Positions 47,923 through 56,902 are shown, numbered from the stretch's first letter. The stretch: 64,000 bases of DNA from Microbacterium sp. cf332 (GCF_900102175.1 NZ_FNKN01000001.1:496001-560000), one strand, 5' to 3'. The notes: generated by a model from the sequence alone, not told the origin. Program-made: numbers and translations.

Positions 47923-48784
47923 CGTGTCCGGCACGCACCGGCCCCGCGCCGCTGTCGTCACCTCGCCGACGGGACTGGCGGTGGGGGCGATGCTCATTCT
48001 CCTCTCCGGCTGCGCAGCAGTCGGAGCCCCCGACGCGGGAGCGCCGGACGCGGGCACGGTCGACATCGCGTTGCCCCCCGCGGGCGGTCTGCCCGACTAC
48101 CAGCTCGGGGGCGCCTACGAGCCGGAGCCGGATGTGGAGATCGTCGGACGCGACCGTGCCGCGGAGCCTTCCGTCGGTCGCTACTCGATCTGCTACGTGA
48201 ACGGTTTCCAGACGCAGCCCGGCGAGCGGGATCTCTGGGACCCCGATCTCCTCGTCGCCGTCGACGGCCGACCGCTCATCGACCCGGAATGGCCCGACGA
48301 GGTGCTCGTCGACACGTCGACCGCAGCTCAGCGCGACCGCATCCTGGAACTGGTCGCCCCGTGGATCCGGGGATGCGCTGACGCCGGCTTCGACGCGGTC
48401 GAGTTCGACAACCTCGACTCGTTCACCCGTTCTCGGGGACGACTCGATCTCGGGGGGAACCTCGCCCTCGCGACCGCGTACGTCGAGGTCGCACACGCAG
48501 CGGGGCTCGCCGCAGGACAGAAGAACGCGGCCGAATACGCCCCGCGCCTGCGGGACGACGCCGGCTTCGACTTCGCGGTCGTCGAGGAGTGCGCCGCATA
48601 CGAGGAATGCGATGCCTACACAGACGTCTACGGTGACGCCGTCGTCGACATCGAATACACGGACGATCTCCCCCGCACGTGGACCGAGATCTGCGCCGAC
48701 CCGGCCACTCCCCCCTCCGTGGTGCTGCGCGATCGCGATCTGACGGTCAAAGGCGACCCTGAGCACGCCGCGATGCATTGCTGA
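47909..48784 (+). CDS. GH114-like (polygalactosaminidase-type) lipoprotein
   Basis: 291 residues from ATG 47909; a GTG five codons later, one base past the MFS stop, is an alternative. A lipoprotein signal LILLSGCAAV is followed by a TIM-barrel domain: LPDYQLGGAYEPEPD, SICYVNGFQTQPGE, RGCADAGFDAVEFDNLDSF and AAGLAAGQKNA, the pattern of glycoside hydrolase family 114/TM1410-like proteins, which cleave alpha-1,4-linked galactosamine polymers. It is anchored outside the cell and lies 92 bases before the glycosyltransferase gene, suggesting it trims the polymer made there. Confidence 0.78.
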   Translation: MRPPSVSGTHRPRAAVVTSPTGLAVGAMLILLSGCAAVGAPDAGAPDAGTVDIALPPAGGLPDYQLGGAYEPEPDVEIVGRDRAAEPSVGRYSICYVNGFQTQPGERDLWDPDLLVAVDGRPLIDPEWPDEVLVDTSTAAQRDRILELVAPWIRGCADAGFDAVEFDNLDSFTRSRGRLDLGGNLALATAYVEVAHAAGLAAGQKNAAEYAPRLRDDAGFDFAVVEECAAYEECDAYTDVYGDAVVDIEYTDDLPRTWTEICADPATPPSVVLRDRDLTVKGDPEHAAMHC

Positions 48785-48876
48785 GGCGAATAATGGTCTG
48801 ACGCGGCGAGGCTGCGCAACCCGCTCTCGCTCTGCCGGTAGGCCTGGGAGGGTTGTCGACGGACGGAGGGAGATCG

Positions 48877-50883
48877 ATGGTCTTCGAGACGACCCTGCGC
48901 CGGGAAGGCACCCGTCGCGAGACCGCCCGACAGATGAAGAGGTCGGCGCGCCGCCTCGCGCTCATCCGTCTGGTCGTGCTGCTCGCTGCGATCTCCGGCC
49001 TCAACTACATCGTGTGGCGCTGGCTCGCATCGGTGAACTGGGAGGCGTGGTGGATCGCCGTCCCGCTGGTGCTCGCCGAGACATACAGTCTGATCGACTC
49101 GCTCATCTTCGCGATCGGCGCCTGGCGGCTGCGCGAACGCCACGACGCTCCTCCGCTGACCCGTGAGGTGACCGTCGATGTGCTCGTGACCACGTACAAC
49201 GAACCGCTCGACCTCGTCATGCGCACCGCGCGGGCCGCTCAGGCCATCCGGTACCCCCACGAGACGTGGATCCTCGACGACGGCGATCGTCCGGAGCTCC
49301 GCCGGCTCGCCGAGGCCGAAGGCATCGGGGTCGTGACGCGGTCGCAGGCGTGGCGTGATCGACCCCGCCACGCGAAGGCCGGAAACATCAACAACGCTCT
49401 GATGGTGACGGAGGGCGAGTTCCTGCTGATCCTCGACGCCGACCAGGTGCCCGCACCCCACATCCTCGATCGCACCCTGGGCTGGTTCATGGACGACCGG
49501 GTAGCGCTCGTCCAGACACCGCAGTGGTTCGTCAACGTGCCGCCGAGCGACCCGCTGGGCAGCCAGGCGCCGCTCTTCTACGGGCCGATCCAGCAGTCGA
49601 AGGACGGCTGGAACGCCGCATTCTTCTGCGGCTCCAACGCCATCCTGCGCCGCGAGGCGCTCATGCAGCTCGGCGTCTCGCGCTACGTCGACGAGGTGAC
49701 GCTCGCGGTGAACCGCGGCGTGCGATCGTCGCGTCGCGTGCTCGCACGAGCGCGTCGCGACCACGGCGCCGACCCCCGCATCGCAGCGGCGCTCGACACC
49801 GTCGGCCGGGCCCTCGACCAGGTCAAGGTCGAGATCGCGCGGGGAGACGCGCTCGCCGACGTCACGTACTCCTTCCAGGTCCGTATCGACCGGGTGCGCC
49901 GCGAGCTGAGCGACCAGGACGTGTCCGGGCTGCAGGACGAGCTGCGCGCGCTCGCAGAGCTCACCGCCGACGCCGAGGCGCTCGCGGTCATCGACGAGGT
50001 GACGCTCGACGCGCTCGGGGATCGCAGCCTCTCACCTCTCGCCGCACTCGAGTCGATCAGCATGCTGGTCGCAGCCTTCGACGTCGGACGCGACGAGGAG
50101 GCGCAGGCGATCATGCCGCTGGCCACCATCTCCGTCACCGAGGACATGGCGACGTCCATGCGGCTGCACGGCCTCGGCTGGCGGTCGGTCTACCACGACG
50201 AGGTCCTCGCCGAGGGGCTCGCCCCGGAAGACCTGCCGACGATGCTGACGCAGCGGCTGCGGTGGGCGCAGGGCACGATGCAGGTGATGTTCCGCGAGAA
50301 CCCGCTGGTGCAGCGCGGCCTCAGCTGGGGACAGCGGATCATGTACTTCGGCACGATGTGGAGTTACCTGGCGGGCTTCGCCGGCCTCGTCTACATCGCG
50401 GCGCCGGTGCTCTACCTGTCGTTCGGCGTCATGCCGGTGCAGGCGTGGAGCGTCGACTTCTTCGCGCGGTTCATCCCGTTCTTCCTGCTCAATCAGCTGC
50501 TCTTCCTCGTGGTGGCGAACGGCCGGCCGACTTGGCGCGGCGCGCAGTACTCGCTTGCGCTCTTCCCCGTCTGGATCCAGTCCGTCACGACCGCGTTCAC
50601 GAACGTCTACCGCGGTCGAGCCCTCGGTTTCTCGGTCACCCCGAAGACGCGCGCGGCCGAAGGCCGGCCGCGCTGGGACCTCGTGAAGCCGCAGCTCATC
50701 GCGATGGGCGCGCTCGTCCTCTCGCTCGTCGCGGTCGCGATCCGATACGCCGTCGGGCAGGCCGAGGGCATCGCCCCGCTCGTGAACATCGTCTGGGTGA
50801 TCTACGACCTCATGGTCTTCAGCATCATCCTGCGCGCCGTGCTCTACTCCCCGCCGCCCCACCTGGAACTGAAGGAGACCTGA
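48877..50883 (+). CDS. BcsA-like membrane glycosyltransferase (GT2) with large insertion
   Basis: 668 residues from ATG 48877, GGAGGG six bases upstream. Two N-terminal helices, then the GT2 domain with D134 of LDDGD, D187-A-D189, T421-E-D423 and Q459-RLRW, the full processive-synthase set, and five or so C-terminal helices. Canonical BcsA has about 25 residues between CGSN (C251) and TED; here about 155 extra residues (roughly 262-418), charged and helical with coiled-coil character, lie between them. No PilZ domain is seen, so cyclic-di-GMP control is not supported. It would polymerise and export a sugar chain; the sugar is unknown. Confidence 0.88.
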   Translation: MVFETTLRREGTRRETARQMKRSARRLALIRLVVLLAAISGLNYIVWRWLASVNWEAWWIAVPLVLAETYSLIDSLIFAIGAWRLRERHDAPPLTREVTVDVLVTTYNEPLDLVMRTARAAQAIRYPHETWILDDGDRPELRRLAEAEGIGVVTRSQAWRDRPRHAKAGNINNALMVTEGEFLLILDADQVPAPHILDRTLGWFMDDRVALVQTPQWFVNVPPSDPLGSQAPLFYGPIQQSKDGWNAAFFCGSNAILRREALMQLGVSRYVDEVTLAVNRGVRSSRRVLARARRDHGADPRIAAALDTVGRALDQVKVEIARGDALADVTYSFQVRIDRVRRELSDQDVSGLQDELRALAELTADAEALAVIDEVTLDALGDRSLSPLAALESISMLVAAFDVGRDEEAQAIMPLATISVTEDMATSMRLHGLGWRSVYHDEVLAEGLAPEDLPTMLTQRLRWAQGTMQVMFRENPLVQRGLSWGQRIMYFGTMWSYLAGFAGLVYIAAPVLYLSFGVMPVQAWSVDFFARFIPFFLLNQLLFLVVANGRPTWRGAQYSLALFPVWIQSVTTAFTNVYRGRALGFSVTPKTRAAEGRPRWDLVKPQLIAMGALVLSLVAVAIRYAVGQAEGIAPLVNIVWVIYDLMVFSIILRAVLYSPPPHLELKET

Positions 50884-50886
50884 CCC

Positions 50887-51222
50887 ATGCTGGACCTCGA
50901 TATCGACGTGCGCGAGAACGGCCGAGTCGTGCGCCCCCACGGGCGCCTGACCATGGTCTCCGCGCGACCTTTCCGAGAGAAGGTGACGGAGGAGATCGCC
51001 GCGGCCAGCGGGAATCCCGTCATCGTCGACCTGTCGGACGTGTCCTTCATCGACTCATCCGGCCTCGGCGCGCTCGTCGCCTGCTTGAAGACGGCCCGCC
51101 AGAGCGGCGGCGACCTGCGGCTCGCGGCTCCGAGCGAGCAGGTGACCATGGTCCTCGGTCTCACGAACCTCGACCGTGTCCTGCGTCCGCGGGCGAGCGT
51201 GCAGGAGGCGCTCGATGGCTGA
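50887..51222 (+). CDS. STAS-domain anti-sigma-factor-antagonist-like protein
   Basis: 111 residues: RPHGRLTMVSARPFREKV and VDLSDVSFIDSSGLGALV. The phosphorylatable serine of SpoIIAA/RsbV proteins corresponds to Ser57 or Ser58 in DSSGLG. It starts three bases after the glycosyltransferase stop and overlaps the kinase-like gene, so all three are co-translated. It would bind and be phosphorylated by the next protein. Confidence 0.9.
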   Translation: MLDLDIDVRENGRVVRPHGRLTMVSARPFREKVTEEIAAASGNPVIVDLSDVSFIDSSGLGALVACLKTARQSGGDLRLAAPSEQVTMVLGLTNLDRVLRPRASVQEALDG

Positions 51223-51634
51223 CACCGTCACCCGCTCGCTCGTCGCGCCGGTCTCGCTCGAGAGCGTCGAGGCCGTGTACGACCTGCTCGCGTCGTGGTG
51301 GGACGAGCTGGGCGACGTCGAGCCGCGCACGCGCTTCGCCTTCGAGACCGCCGTCGTCGAGATCGCCGGGAACATCGTCGAGCACTCCGTGGCGGCGGAG
51401 GGTGTGGCCGGACGACACTTCACCCTCGACCTGCACGGTGACGCCGGCCGCCTCCGCGCGACCTTCCAGGACGATGCCCAGCCCGCCGAGCTCGACTTGA
51501 GCGCCGTGACGATGGCCGACGAGGACTCCGAGAACGGGCGCGGGCTCGCCCTCGCCCTCGCGAGCGTCGACACGCTGGACTACCGCTACGAGAACGGACG
51601 GAACATCTGGAGTCTCGAGTGCCGCCGCGAATAA
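51215..51634 (+). CDS. HATPase anti-sigma-like kinase (RsbW/SpoIIAB type)
   Basis: 139 residues with the GHKL ATP site: N box ETAVVEIAGNIVEHS, G1 FQDDAQP and G2 NGRGLALALAS. No sigma factor gene is near, so its partner may be the STAS protein together with a non-sigma target. The start overlaps the STAS stop by eight bases; the GTG of the next gene lies 16 bases inside its end. Confidence 0.88.
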   Translation: MADTVTRSLVAPVSLESVEAVYDLLASWWDELGDVEPRTRFAFETAVVEIAGNIVEHSVAAEGVAGRHFTLDLHGDAGRLRATFQDDAQPAELDLSAVTMADEDSENGRGLALALASVDTLDYRYENGRNIWSLECRRE

Positions 51635-54159
51635 GAACCCGAGTCGGCCGGACGCTGGCGGCGCTCGCGCTCGCCGCGGCGGCCGCGCTGCTCGCGGCAC
51701 CCGCCGCGGCAGCCTCGACGCCCCCGGGCACCGCCGCGGAGCCCGCGGCCGCGACCGGGATCTCCGACGGCGCCGCACTGCAGGACGGCCTGTGGTTCGG
51801 CCCCGAGCTCGACTGGGGTTCGGACGGTCCCGACGGGTACGCCGACCGCCTCGGCGAGACCGCCGCGACCTACGCCGTCCGCCTCTCGTATCCCCTCGAC
51901 GACCGCGCCCGCCAGGACTGGTCGCGAGCGGCGACCGCGGCATCGGCACAGGGCGCCGTGCTGGTGCTCAGCATGGAACCGCGGGTCGCACTGGCCGACC
52001 TCACGGGCGACGACGCCGCCGCCTTCACCGCCATGCTCGACCGGATGCACGACGACTACGGCACACACCATCTCGTCCGCTTCGCGCCGGAGATGAACGG
52101 GTCGTGGACGACCTGGGGCCAACAGCCCCGCGAGTTCGTGCGCGCGTTCGAGACCGTCGCCGACGCCGTCCATGCCGGCGGCTCGGGCGCCGAGATGGTC
52201 TGGGCGCCCTCCTACGGTGCGGGCTATCCGTTCGAGCGCGCCGACGGACGTCTCGAAGACCTCACGGCCGCCGACCTCCGGGCGCTCGACACCGACGGCG
52301 ACGGTCTGCTGACCGAGTCCGACGATCCCTACGGCCCCTACTACCCCGACCCCGACGCCGTGGACCGGGTGGGGCTGACGATGTTCTACTTCGGCAAGGG
52401 CGAGGCGGGTGCCGCCGCGGGACGCGACGTCCCGCTCGAGACCAACAGCGCACCCGACGACGGCGAGGTCGCCGCGCGCCTCGACGAGCGCTGGGGCTAC
52501 ACGGTGCCCCAGACGTCGACGTTCTACGACCGCTTCGCGCTCGGCGAGAATCGCGACCTGCTGCTCGACACGGGTGCCCTGTACGACTTCTCGCTGCCCG
52601 GCGACGACGAACTCGCCGTCAAGCAGGGGTGGTGGCGCCAGGTGTTCGCGTCGCTGCCGAGCCACCCCCGCATCACGGCCATCACCTGGCTCGAGACCGT
52701 TCGCGAAGAGGCGGAGGCCGGCTCGCAGGAGGTCGACTGGCGCGCCACCGGTTCGGATGAGCTCGCCGATGCGCTCCGCGACGATCTGAGCGCACTCGGC
52801 GAGGTGCAGTGGAGCCCGATCACCGCGGTGATCACGGCGGAGCAGGGCGCGGCCAGCACGGTGCAGGTGCGGCAGGGCAACGACGAGATGAACTGGATCA
52901 CGGGCACCGCGGCCGTCCTCGCCGTCGCCTTCGTGATCTCTGGCCTCGTCGGTCGGCTGCTGCCGTCGTGGCGGTACCCCGACGACTCCGCGACCCGCGA
53001 TCTGCGCATCGACATGGTCCGCGGCTTCGTCATCATCGTGGTCGTGGTGACGCACATCGAGGTGCTGAGCCCGTACTCGCTCGCCTCGCTCAACGTGATC
53101 GGCGCGATCACGGGCGCCGAGCTCTTCGTCGTCCTCAGTGGCATCGTGCTCGGCATGGTCTTCCCCGCTGCGATCAAACGCGGAGGCGAATGGGCCGCCG
53201 CCGTGGCCGCATGGGGGCGCGCGCGCAAGCAATACCTCGTCGCGCTCGCGGTCATCCTGCTGATCTTCGCGGTCAGCTTCGTGCCCTTCGTCGACGCATC
53301 CGCCATCATGACGTTCACCGACCGCGGCACGGGCGAGGACGGCACGACGACGACCGGGCGTGTCTACGACCTCTATCCCAACGCCGACCGCCTGCTCGAC
53401 TACCCGCCACCCTGGTACGCGGTGCGCCAGCTGCTGCTGCTCGAGATGGGCCCCTGGCCGTTCAACATCATGGGCCTGTTCGTCGTGCTGAGCCTCGCGT
53501 ACCCCGCCCTCATGTGGCTCATCCGCCGTCGGATGTGGTGGGTCGTGCTGCTGGGCAGCTGGGGACTCTACGCCCTGCACATCGTCCGGCCCGATCTCGC
53601 CCCGCTGCCGTCGCAGTTCAACGCCGTGTTCCCACTGCTCGCCTGGCAGGTGCTGTTCACGCACGGCCTCGTCATCGGCTACTACCGACGGCAGATCATC
53701 CGGGCCCTCACCTCGACGCCGGGGAAGATCCTCGTGGGAGTGTTCGTCGTGGGTTACGCCGGATTCCTGGTCTATCTGTGGGCCGGCGACAGCTTCGGCT
53801 TCGAGCCGGCGCCGTTCCCGGCGGACCTCTACCGGATGCTGTACGACTCCGGCTATCCCCGCATCGACCTGCACTGGGGCCGTCTGCTCGACCTGGTCCT
53901 CGTCATGGCGAGCAGCTACGCCGTGCTGACGGTCGCATGGAAGCCGATCAACGCGGTCATGGGCTGGCTGTGGATCCCGCTCGGACAGGCGAGCCTGTAC
54001 GTCTTCATCGTGCACGTCTTCTTCGTGCTCGCGGTGGCGAACATCCCCGGCCTCGATCGGCAGAGCTTCTGGCAGGGCACGCTCGTCCACACCGCGGTGA
54101 TCGCGGCGATCTACTTCATGGTGCGCAAGCGGTTCCTGTTCTCGGTTATCCCCCGGTGA
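51619..54159 (+). CDS. secreted GH26-like domain fused to OpgC-type membrane acyltransferase
   Basis: 846 residues. Signal peptide to about residue 33, then a GH26-like beta/alpha-barrel: FAPEMNGSWTTWG has the acid/base Glu158; the expected nucleophile position reads LLLDTGALY with Asp317 instead of Glu, so hydrolysis may be lost or changed. A membrane segment near 430 leads to an OpgC-like domain (from about 455: RDLRIDMVRGFVIIVVVVTH) with about ten helices, a family that succinylates or acylates glucans. GTG start at 51619 overlaps the kinase gene, with GGAG upstream. Likely modifies the polymer made by the glycosyltransferase. Confidence 0.85.
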   Translation: MPPRIRTRVGRTLAALALAAAAALLAAPAAAASTPPGTAAEPAAATGISDGAALQDGLWFGPELDWGSDGPDGYADRLGETAATYAVRLSYPLDDRARQDWSRAATAASAQGAVLVLSMEPRVALADLTGDDAAAFTAMLDRMHDDYGTHHLVRFAPEMNGSWTTWGQQPREFVRAFETVADAVHAGGSGAEMVWAPSYGAGYPFERADGRLEDLTAADLRALDTDGDGLLTESDDPYGPYYPDPDAVDRVGLTMFYFGKGEAGAAAGRDVPLETNSAPDDGEVAARLDERWGYTVPQTSTFYDRFALGENRDLLLDTGALYDFSLPGDDELAVKQGWWRQVFASLPSHPRITAITWLETVREEAEAGSQEVDWRATGSDELADALRDDLSALGEVQWSPITAVITAEQGAASTVQVRQGNDEMNWITGTAAVLAVAFVISGLVGRLLPSWRYPDDSATRDLRIDMVRGFVIIVVVVTHIEVLSPYSLASLNVIGAITGAELFVVLSGIVLGMVFPAAIKRGGEWAAAVAAWGRARKQYLVALAVILLIFAVSFVPFVDASAIMTFTDRGTGEDGTTTTGRVYDLYPNADRLLDYPPPWYAVRQLLLLEMGPWPFNIMGLFVVLSLAYPALMWLIRRRMWWVVLLGSWGLYALHIVRPDLAPLPSQFNAVFPLLAWQVLFTHGLVIGYYRRQIIRALTSTPGKILVGVFVVGYAGFLVYLWAGDSFGFEPAPFPADLYRMLYDSGYPRIDLHWGRLLDLVLVMASSYAVLTVAWKPINAVMGWLWIPLGQASLYVFIVHVFFVLAVANIPGLDRQSFWQGTLVHTAVIAAIYFMVRKRFLFSVIPR

Positions 54160-54162
54160 GGT

Positions 54163-55335
54163 TCACCGCACCGAGATGACGACCGCCGTCACGTCGTCGT
54201 CGACGACGTGCTCGGAGACACGGATCGACAGCTCGTCGAAGAACGCGTCGGGTTCGGAGGCGCGCCGCAGGTCTTCGCCGATGAGGCGGAGGCTGTCGAG
54301 CGTGGAGTCGTAGGCGTCGAGCGCGCCGTCGGAGACCGAGATGATGAGGTCGCCGTGCGTGACGCTCGTCTCCCCCGCCTCCCACTCCGCGTCCGCAGGG
54401 CGAAGCCCCAGCGGCAGGTTGCGCGAACTCAGTCGTTCGCTCGTGCCGTCGGCGCGCAGCAGCAGGGTGAGCCCGTGGCCCGCGTCGACGTACGACACCT
54501 GGCCGCTCCGGGTGTCGATGTCGGCGTGGAAGAGCGTCGCGAACGTCTCGCGGTACCGTGCGTCGTGACGTGCGTAATCCTCAACCGAGAGCATCGCCTC
54601 GACCGGGGCCAGGTGCGAGCGCTGCTGCAACGCCCCGATGAGCTCCTCGGCGAAGCCGCCCGCCTCCTCGCCCTTGCCCATCACGTCGGCGAGGGTCACG
54701 ACGATGCGGTCGCCGAGCTGCTGCCAGCTGCTCCGATCGCCGCTCACTCTCCCGTGCGGGATCGCGAGGGACGCGAGGCGCACCTCGCCCGCGGCGAGGC
54801 GGTCGGCGCGGGCGACCGGAGACACCCCGTCGTCCGCGGCGGCGTCGGGGGGCGTCAGAGCGGGGTCGTCGAGACGCATCTCGGCCTGGGCCCACAGGCC
54901 GAAGCGCTCGAACGCATCGCGGTCGGAGTCGCTGAGCTCGCGCGGCGACGTGTCGAGCAGGCACAGGGTGCCGACGGTCTCGCCGGCGTCGGTGTGGATC
55001 GGGAACCCGGCGTAGAAGCGGATGCCGTGCTCCGCGACGATCGCCCGATCGGCGAAGCGCGGGTCGGCGCGCCCGTCGGGCACTTCGAGCACGGCGGGCC
55101 GCTTGACCGCTTCGCCGCAGAACGAGTCCTCGATCGGCGTGTGCCGGAAATCCGACCCGGGCGGCTGCGACTTGGTGAACACCGTCTCGGAGGTGACGAC
55201 GTTCACGACCGCGAAGTCGACGTCGAACATCTCCCGCGCGAGGCGGGTGATGCGATCGAAACGTTCCTCGGGCGCACTGTCCATCAGGCCGAGGCGCGCG
55301 ACGGCGTCGTCGTCCGTATCGAGTTGCTGGGTCAT
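54163..55335 (-). CDS. GAF-domain PP2C-type (SpoIIE-like) phosphatase
   Basis: 390 residues. GAF sensor at about 20-150 (FDRITRLAREMFDVDFAVVN, CLLDTSP), then a SpoIIE/PP2C domain with metal-binding residues in TLADVMGKGEEAG, IISVSDGALDAY and DDDVTAVVI. Such proteins dephosphorylate STAS antagonists, and the STAS protein is 3 kb away, so this is its likely phosphatase. It ends three bases from the acyltransferase stop (convergent) and would be under its own promoter. Confidence 0.88.
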   Translation of the reverse strand: MTQQLDTDDDAVARLGLMDSAPEERFDRITRLAREMFDVDFAVVNVVTSETVFTKSQPPGSDFRHTPIEDSFCGEAVKRPAVLEVPDGRADPRFADRAIVAEHGIRFYAGFPIHTDAGETVGTLCLLDTSPRELSDSDRDAFERFGLWAQAEMRLDDPALTPPDAAADDGVSPVARADRLAAGEVRLASLAIPHGRVSGDRSSWQQLGDRIVVTLADVMGKGEEAGGFAEELIGALQQRSHLAPVEAMLSVEDYARHDARYRETFATLFHADIDTRSGQVSYVDAGHGLTLLLRADGTSERLSSRNLPLGLRPADAEWEAGETSVTHGDLIISVSDGALDAYDSTLDSLRLIGEDLRRASEPDAFFDELSIRVSEHVVDDDVTAVVISVR

Positions 55336-55489
55336 GAGTGGGCTCCCCCTCCACGCATCGCCGGTCCCCTGAGCCTATCCAGAGGGATTCCGGACGGGAA
55401 GGAGGTTGAGCGGTTTCCGGCGCAGCATGGACCTTCCGGCCGCCCATCGGCCCGGTCCGACCCGGAGCAGGTGGTGGGAGGATGGGCGG

Positions 55490-55948
55490 ATGATCTCATT
55501 TCGGCCGGCGGAGGCAACGGATGCAGAGGCGATGGCCGAGGTTCAGAACGCGATCCATCGAGCCGGGCTGCGCGCGACGCCGGTCGATGCCGGGCTGATG
55601 CGGGAGCGCTATCTGGACTCCGCCGGCGAGATCGCGTGCACCGTCGCGCTCCGCGACGGTGAGGTGATCGGCTTCCAGTCGCTCAAACGGGCGTGGCCCG
55701 GAAACCCTTACGGCGTGGCGGTCGGCTGGGGCATCATCGGCACCCACATCCGCCCGGACGCCGGCCGGAGCGGGATCGGCCGCCGGATCTTCGCCATCAC
55801 GCTCGCCGCGGCGCGGGCAGCGGACCTGCACCACATCGACGCGACCATCGGCGCCGACAACGGCCCCGGCCTCGCCTATTACGCGGCGATGGGCTTCGTC
55901 CCGTACCGCGAGGGCGACGGGGCGATCCCGCACCGCCTCGACCTCTGA
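55490..55948 (+). CDS. GNAT family N-acetyltransferase
   Basis: 152 residues: ISFRPAEATDAEAMAEVQNA at the start, acetyl-CoA loop RPDAGRSGIGRRIFAITLAA, then YYAAMGFVPYREG. The substrate is unknown. ATG 55490 has GGGAGG eight bases upstream. Not obviously linked to its neighbours. Confidence 0.9.
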   Translation: MISFRPAEATDAEAMAEVQNAIHRAGLRATPVDAGLMRERYLDSAGEIACTVALRDGEVIGFQSLKRAWPGNPYGVAVGWGIIGTHIRPDAGRSGIGRRIFAITLAAARAADLHHIDATIGADNGPGLAYYAAMGFVPYREGDGAIPHRLDL

Positions 55949-55986
55949 ACCCCGCCGACGTGGGGCGAACGGGTTGACCGCTCAGC

Positions 55987-56403
55987 TCAGCGCAGGACGA
56001 CGCGACTCGTGGCCGAGGACTCGAGCCGCACCCCGTCGGGCACGAACAGCGAGGAGATGGGCGGGCGCCAGATCGTCGCGACGGTGACGCGCGCCGACAG
56101 ACCGTCGGGGGTGTCCGCTGCGATCAGCGTGACCTCGCCGGATGCCGCCACGACCTCTGCGGCCAGCTCGGCGAGGGTGGCGGGATCGAGGCGGGCATGC
56201 GCGCCACCGCCGTCGACGTCGAGGACGAACCCGTCGGATGCCGCCAGCGCCGCCGCATCGGCGACGGTGTCGGCGCGCTTATGCGCGAGAGCGAGGCTGA
56301 TCGCGTCGGCCGCGACCAGCACCAGGACCACCGCGAGGAGGGCATACCCGACGGTCAGCGGCAGGACGCTGCCCTCGTCCCCCAGGGTGCGGTGTCGTGT
56401 CAC
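55987..56403 (-). CDS. TadE-like protein of the Rv3654c type
   Basis: 138 residues: short N-terminal tail, hydrophobic segment (about 14-38, ending AADAISLALA), then a soluble domain with VADAAALAASDG. It matches the last gene of the mycobacterial Tad cluster. Processed pseudopilin role is inferred. 13 bases after the TadE gene. Confidence 0.78.
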   Translation of the reverse strand: MTRHRTLGDEGSVLPLTVGYALLAVVLVLVAADAISLALAHKRADTVADAAALAASDGFVLDVDGGGAHARLDPATLAELAAEVVAASGEVTLIAADTPDGLSARVTVATIWRPPISSLFVPDGVRLESSATSRVVLR

Positions 56404-56416
56404 GACGGGCTCCCTC

Positions 56417-56902
56417 TCACGATGAACCCCACGTGCGCGACATCCGCTGCACGGCGCTCGCCTCGATGGGGACCGTCGCGAGGCTCTCGAGCCCCAGGAC
56501 AGGCGGTATCAGCGGCAGCGAGGCCTCGCCGCGCACGGTGACGGTGACGACCGCGCTCGGCCGCGGGCACGCGCCGGTCCCCCGGCATTCGACCGCGACG
56601 GAGAGGGATGCCGCGTCCATCCCGTACTCCTCGGCGATGGCGGCCAGCACCGTCCGCGCGCCCGCATCTGCGGCCGTCGCATCCGTCGCCGTGGCGATCG
56701 TGCGAGCGACATGACGCGCGGCGGCCTGGGCTCCGAGGGCGGACGACTGGACGACAGCGAGCGCGATGACGAGGTACACGATCGGGACCAGCAGGATCAT
56801 GCCTGCGGTGAGGAACTCGAGCGATGCGGAGCCCTCGTCGCACTCGCGGGCGCGCGGGATGCCGGGCGCCCCGCGCTCACTCGACGTCGTCCGCGGGTGC
56901 AT
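56417..56902 (-). CDS. TadE-like pseudopilin
   Basis: 161 residues. GSASLEFLTAGMILLVPIVY near residue 24 is the TadE N-terminal signal: acidic Glu five residues after Gly, then a membrane helix. Two cysteines (VECRGTGACP) may form a disulfide. The start overlaps the upstream gene by 26 bases, so a later start is possible. Confidence 0.78.
   Translation of the reverse strand: MHPRTTSSERGAPGIPRARECDEGSASLEFLTAGMILLVPIVYLVIALAVVQSSALGAQAAARHVARTIATATDATAADAGARTVLAAIAEEYGMDAASLSVAVECRGTGACPRPSAVVTVTVRGEASLPLIPPVLGLESLATVPIEASAVQRMSRTWGSS

Noticed and set aside
45399..48200. Very long open frame on the plus strand across prfB and the MFS gene
   Set aside because: It is antisense to prfB, whose GGQ and SPF motifs are unmistakable, and runs out of frame through the MFS gene.
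51586..54090. Very long open frame antisense to the GH26/OpgC fusion
   Set aside because: It has low-complexity Arg/Glu/Asp/His-rich translation with no domain, typical of antisense frames in GC-rich genes; the plus strand has clear motifs, a signal peptide and membrane helices.
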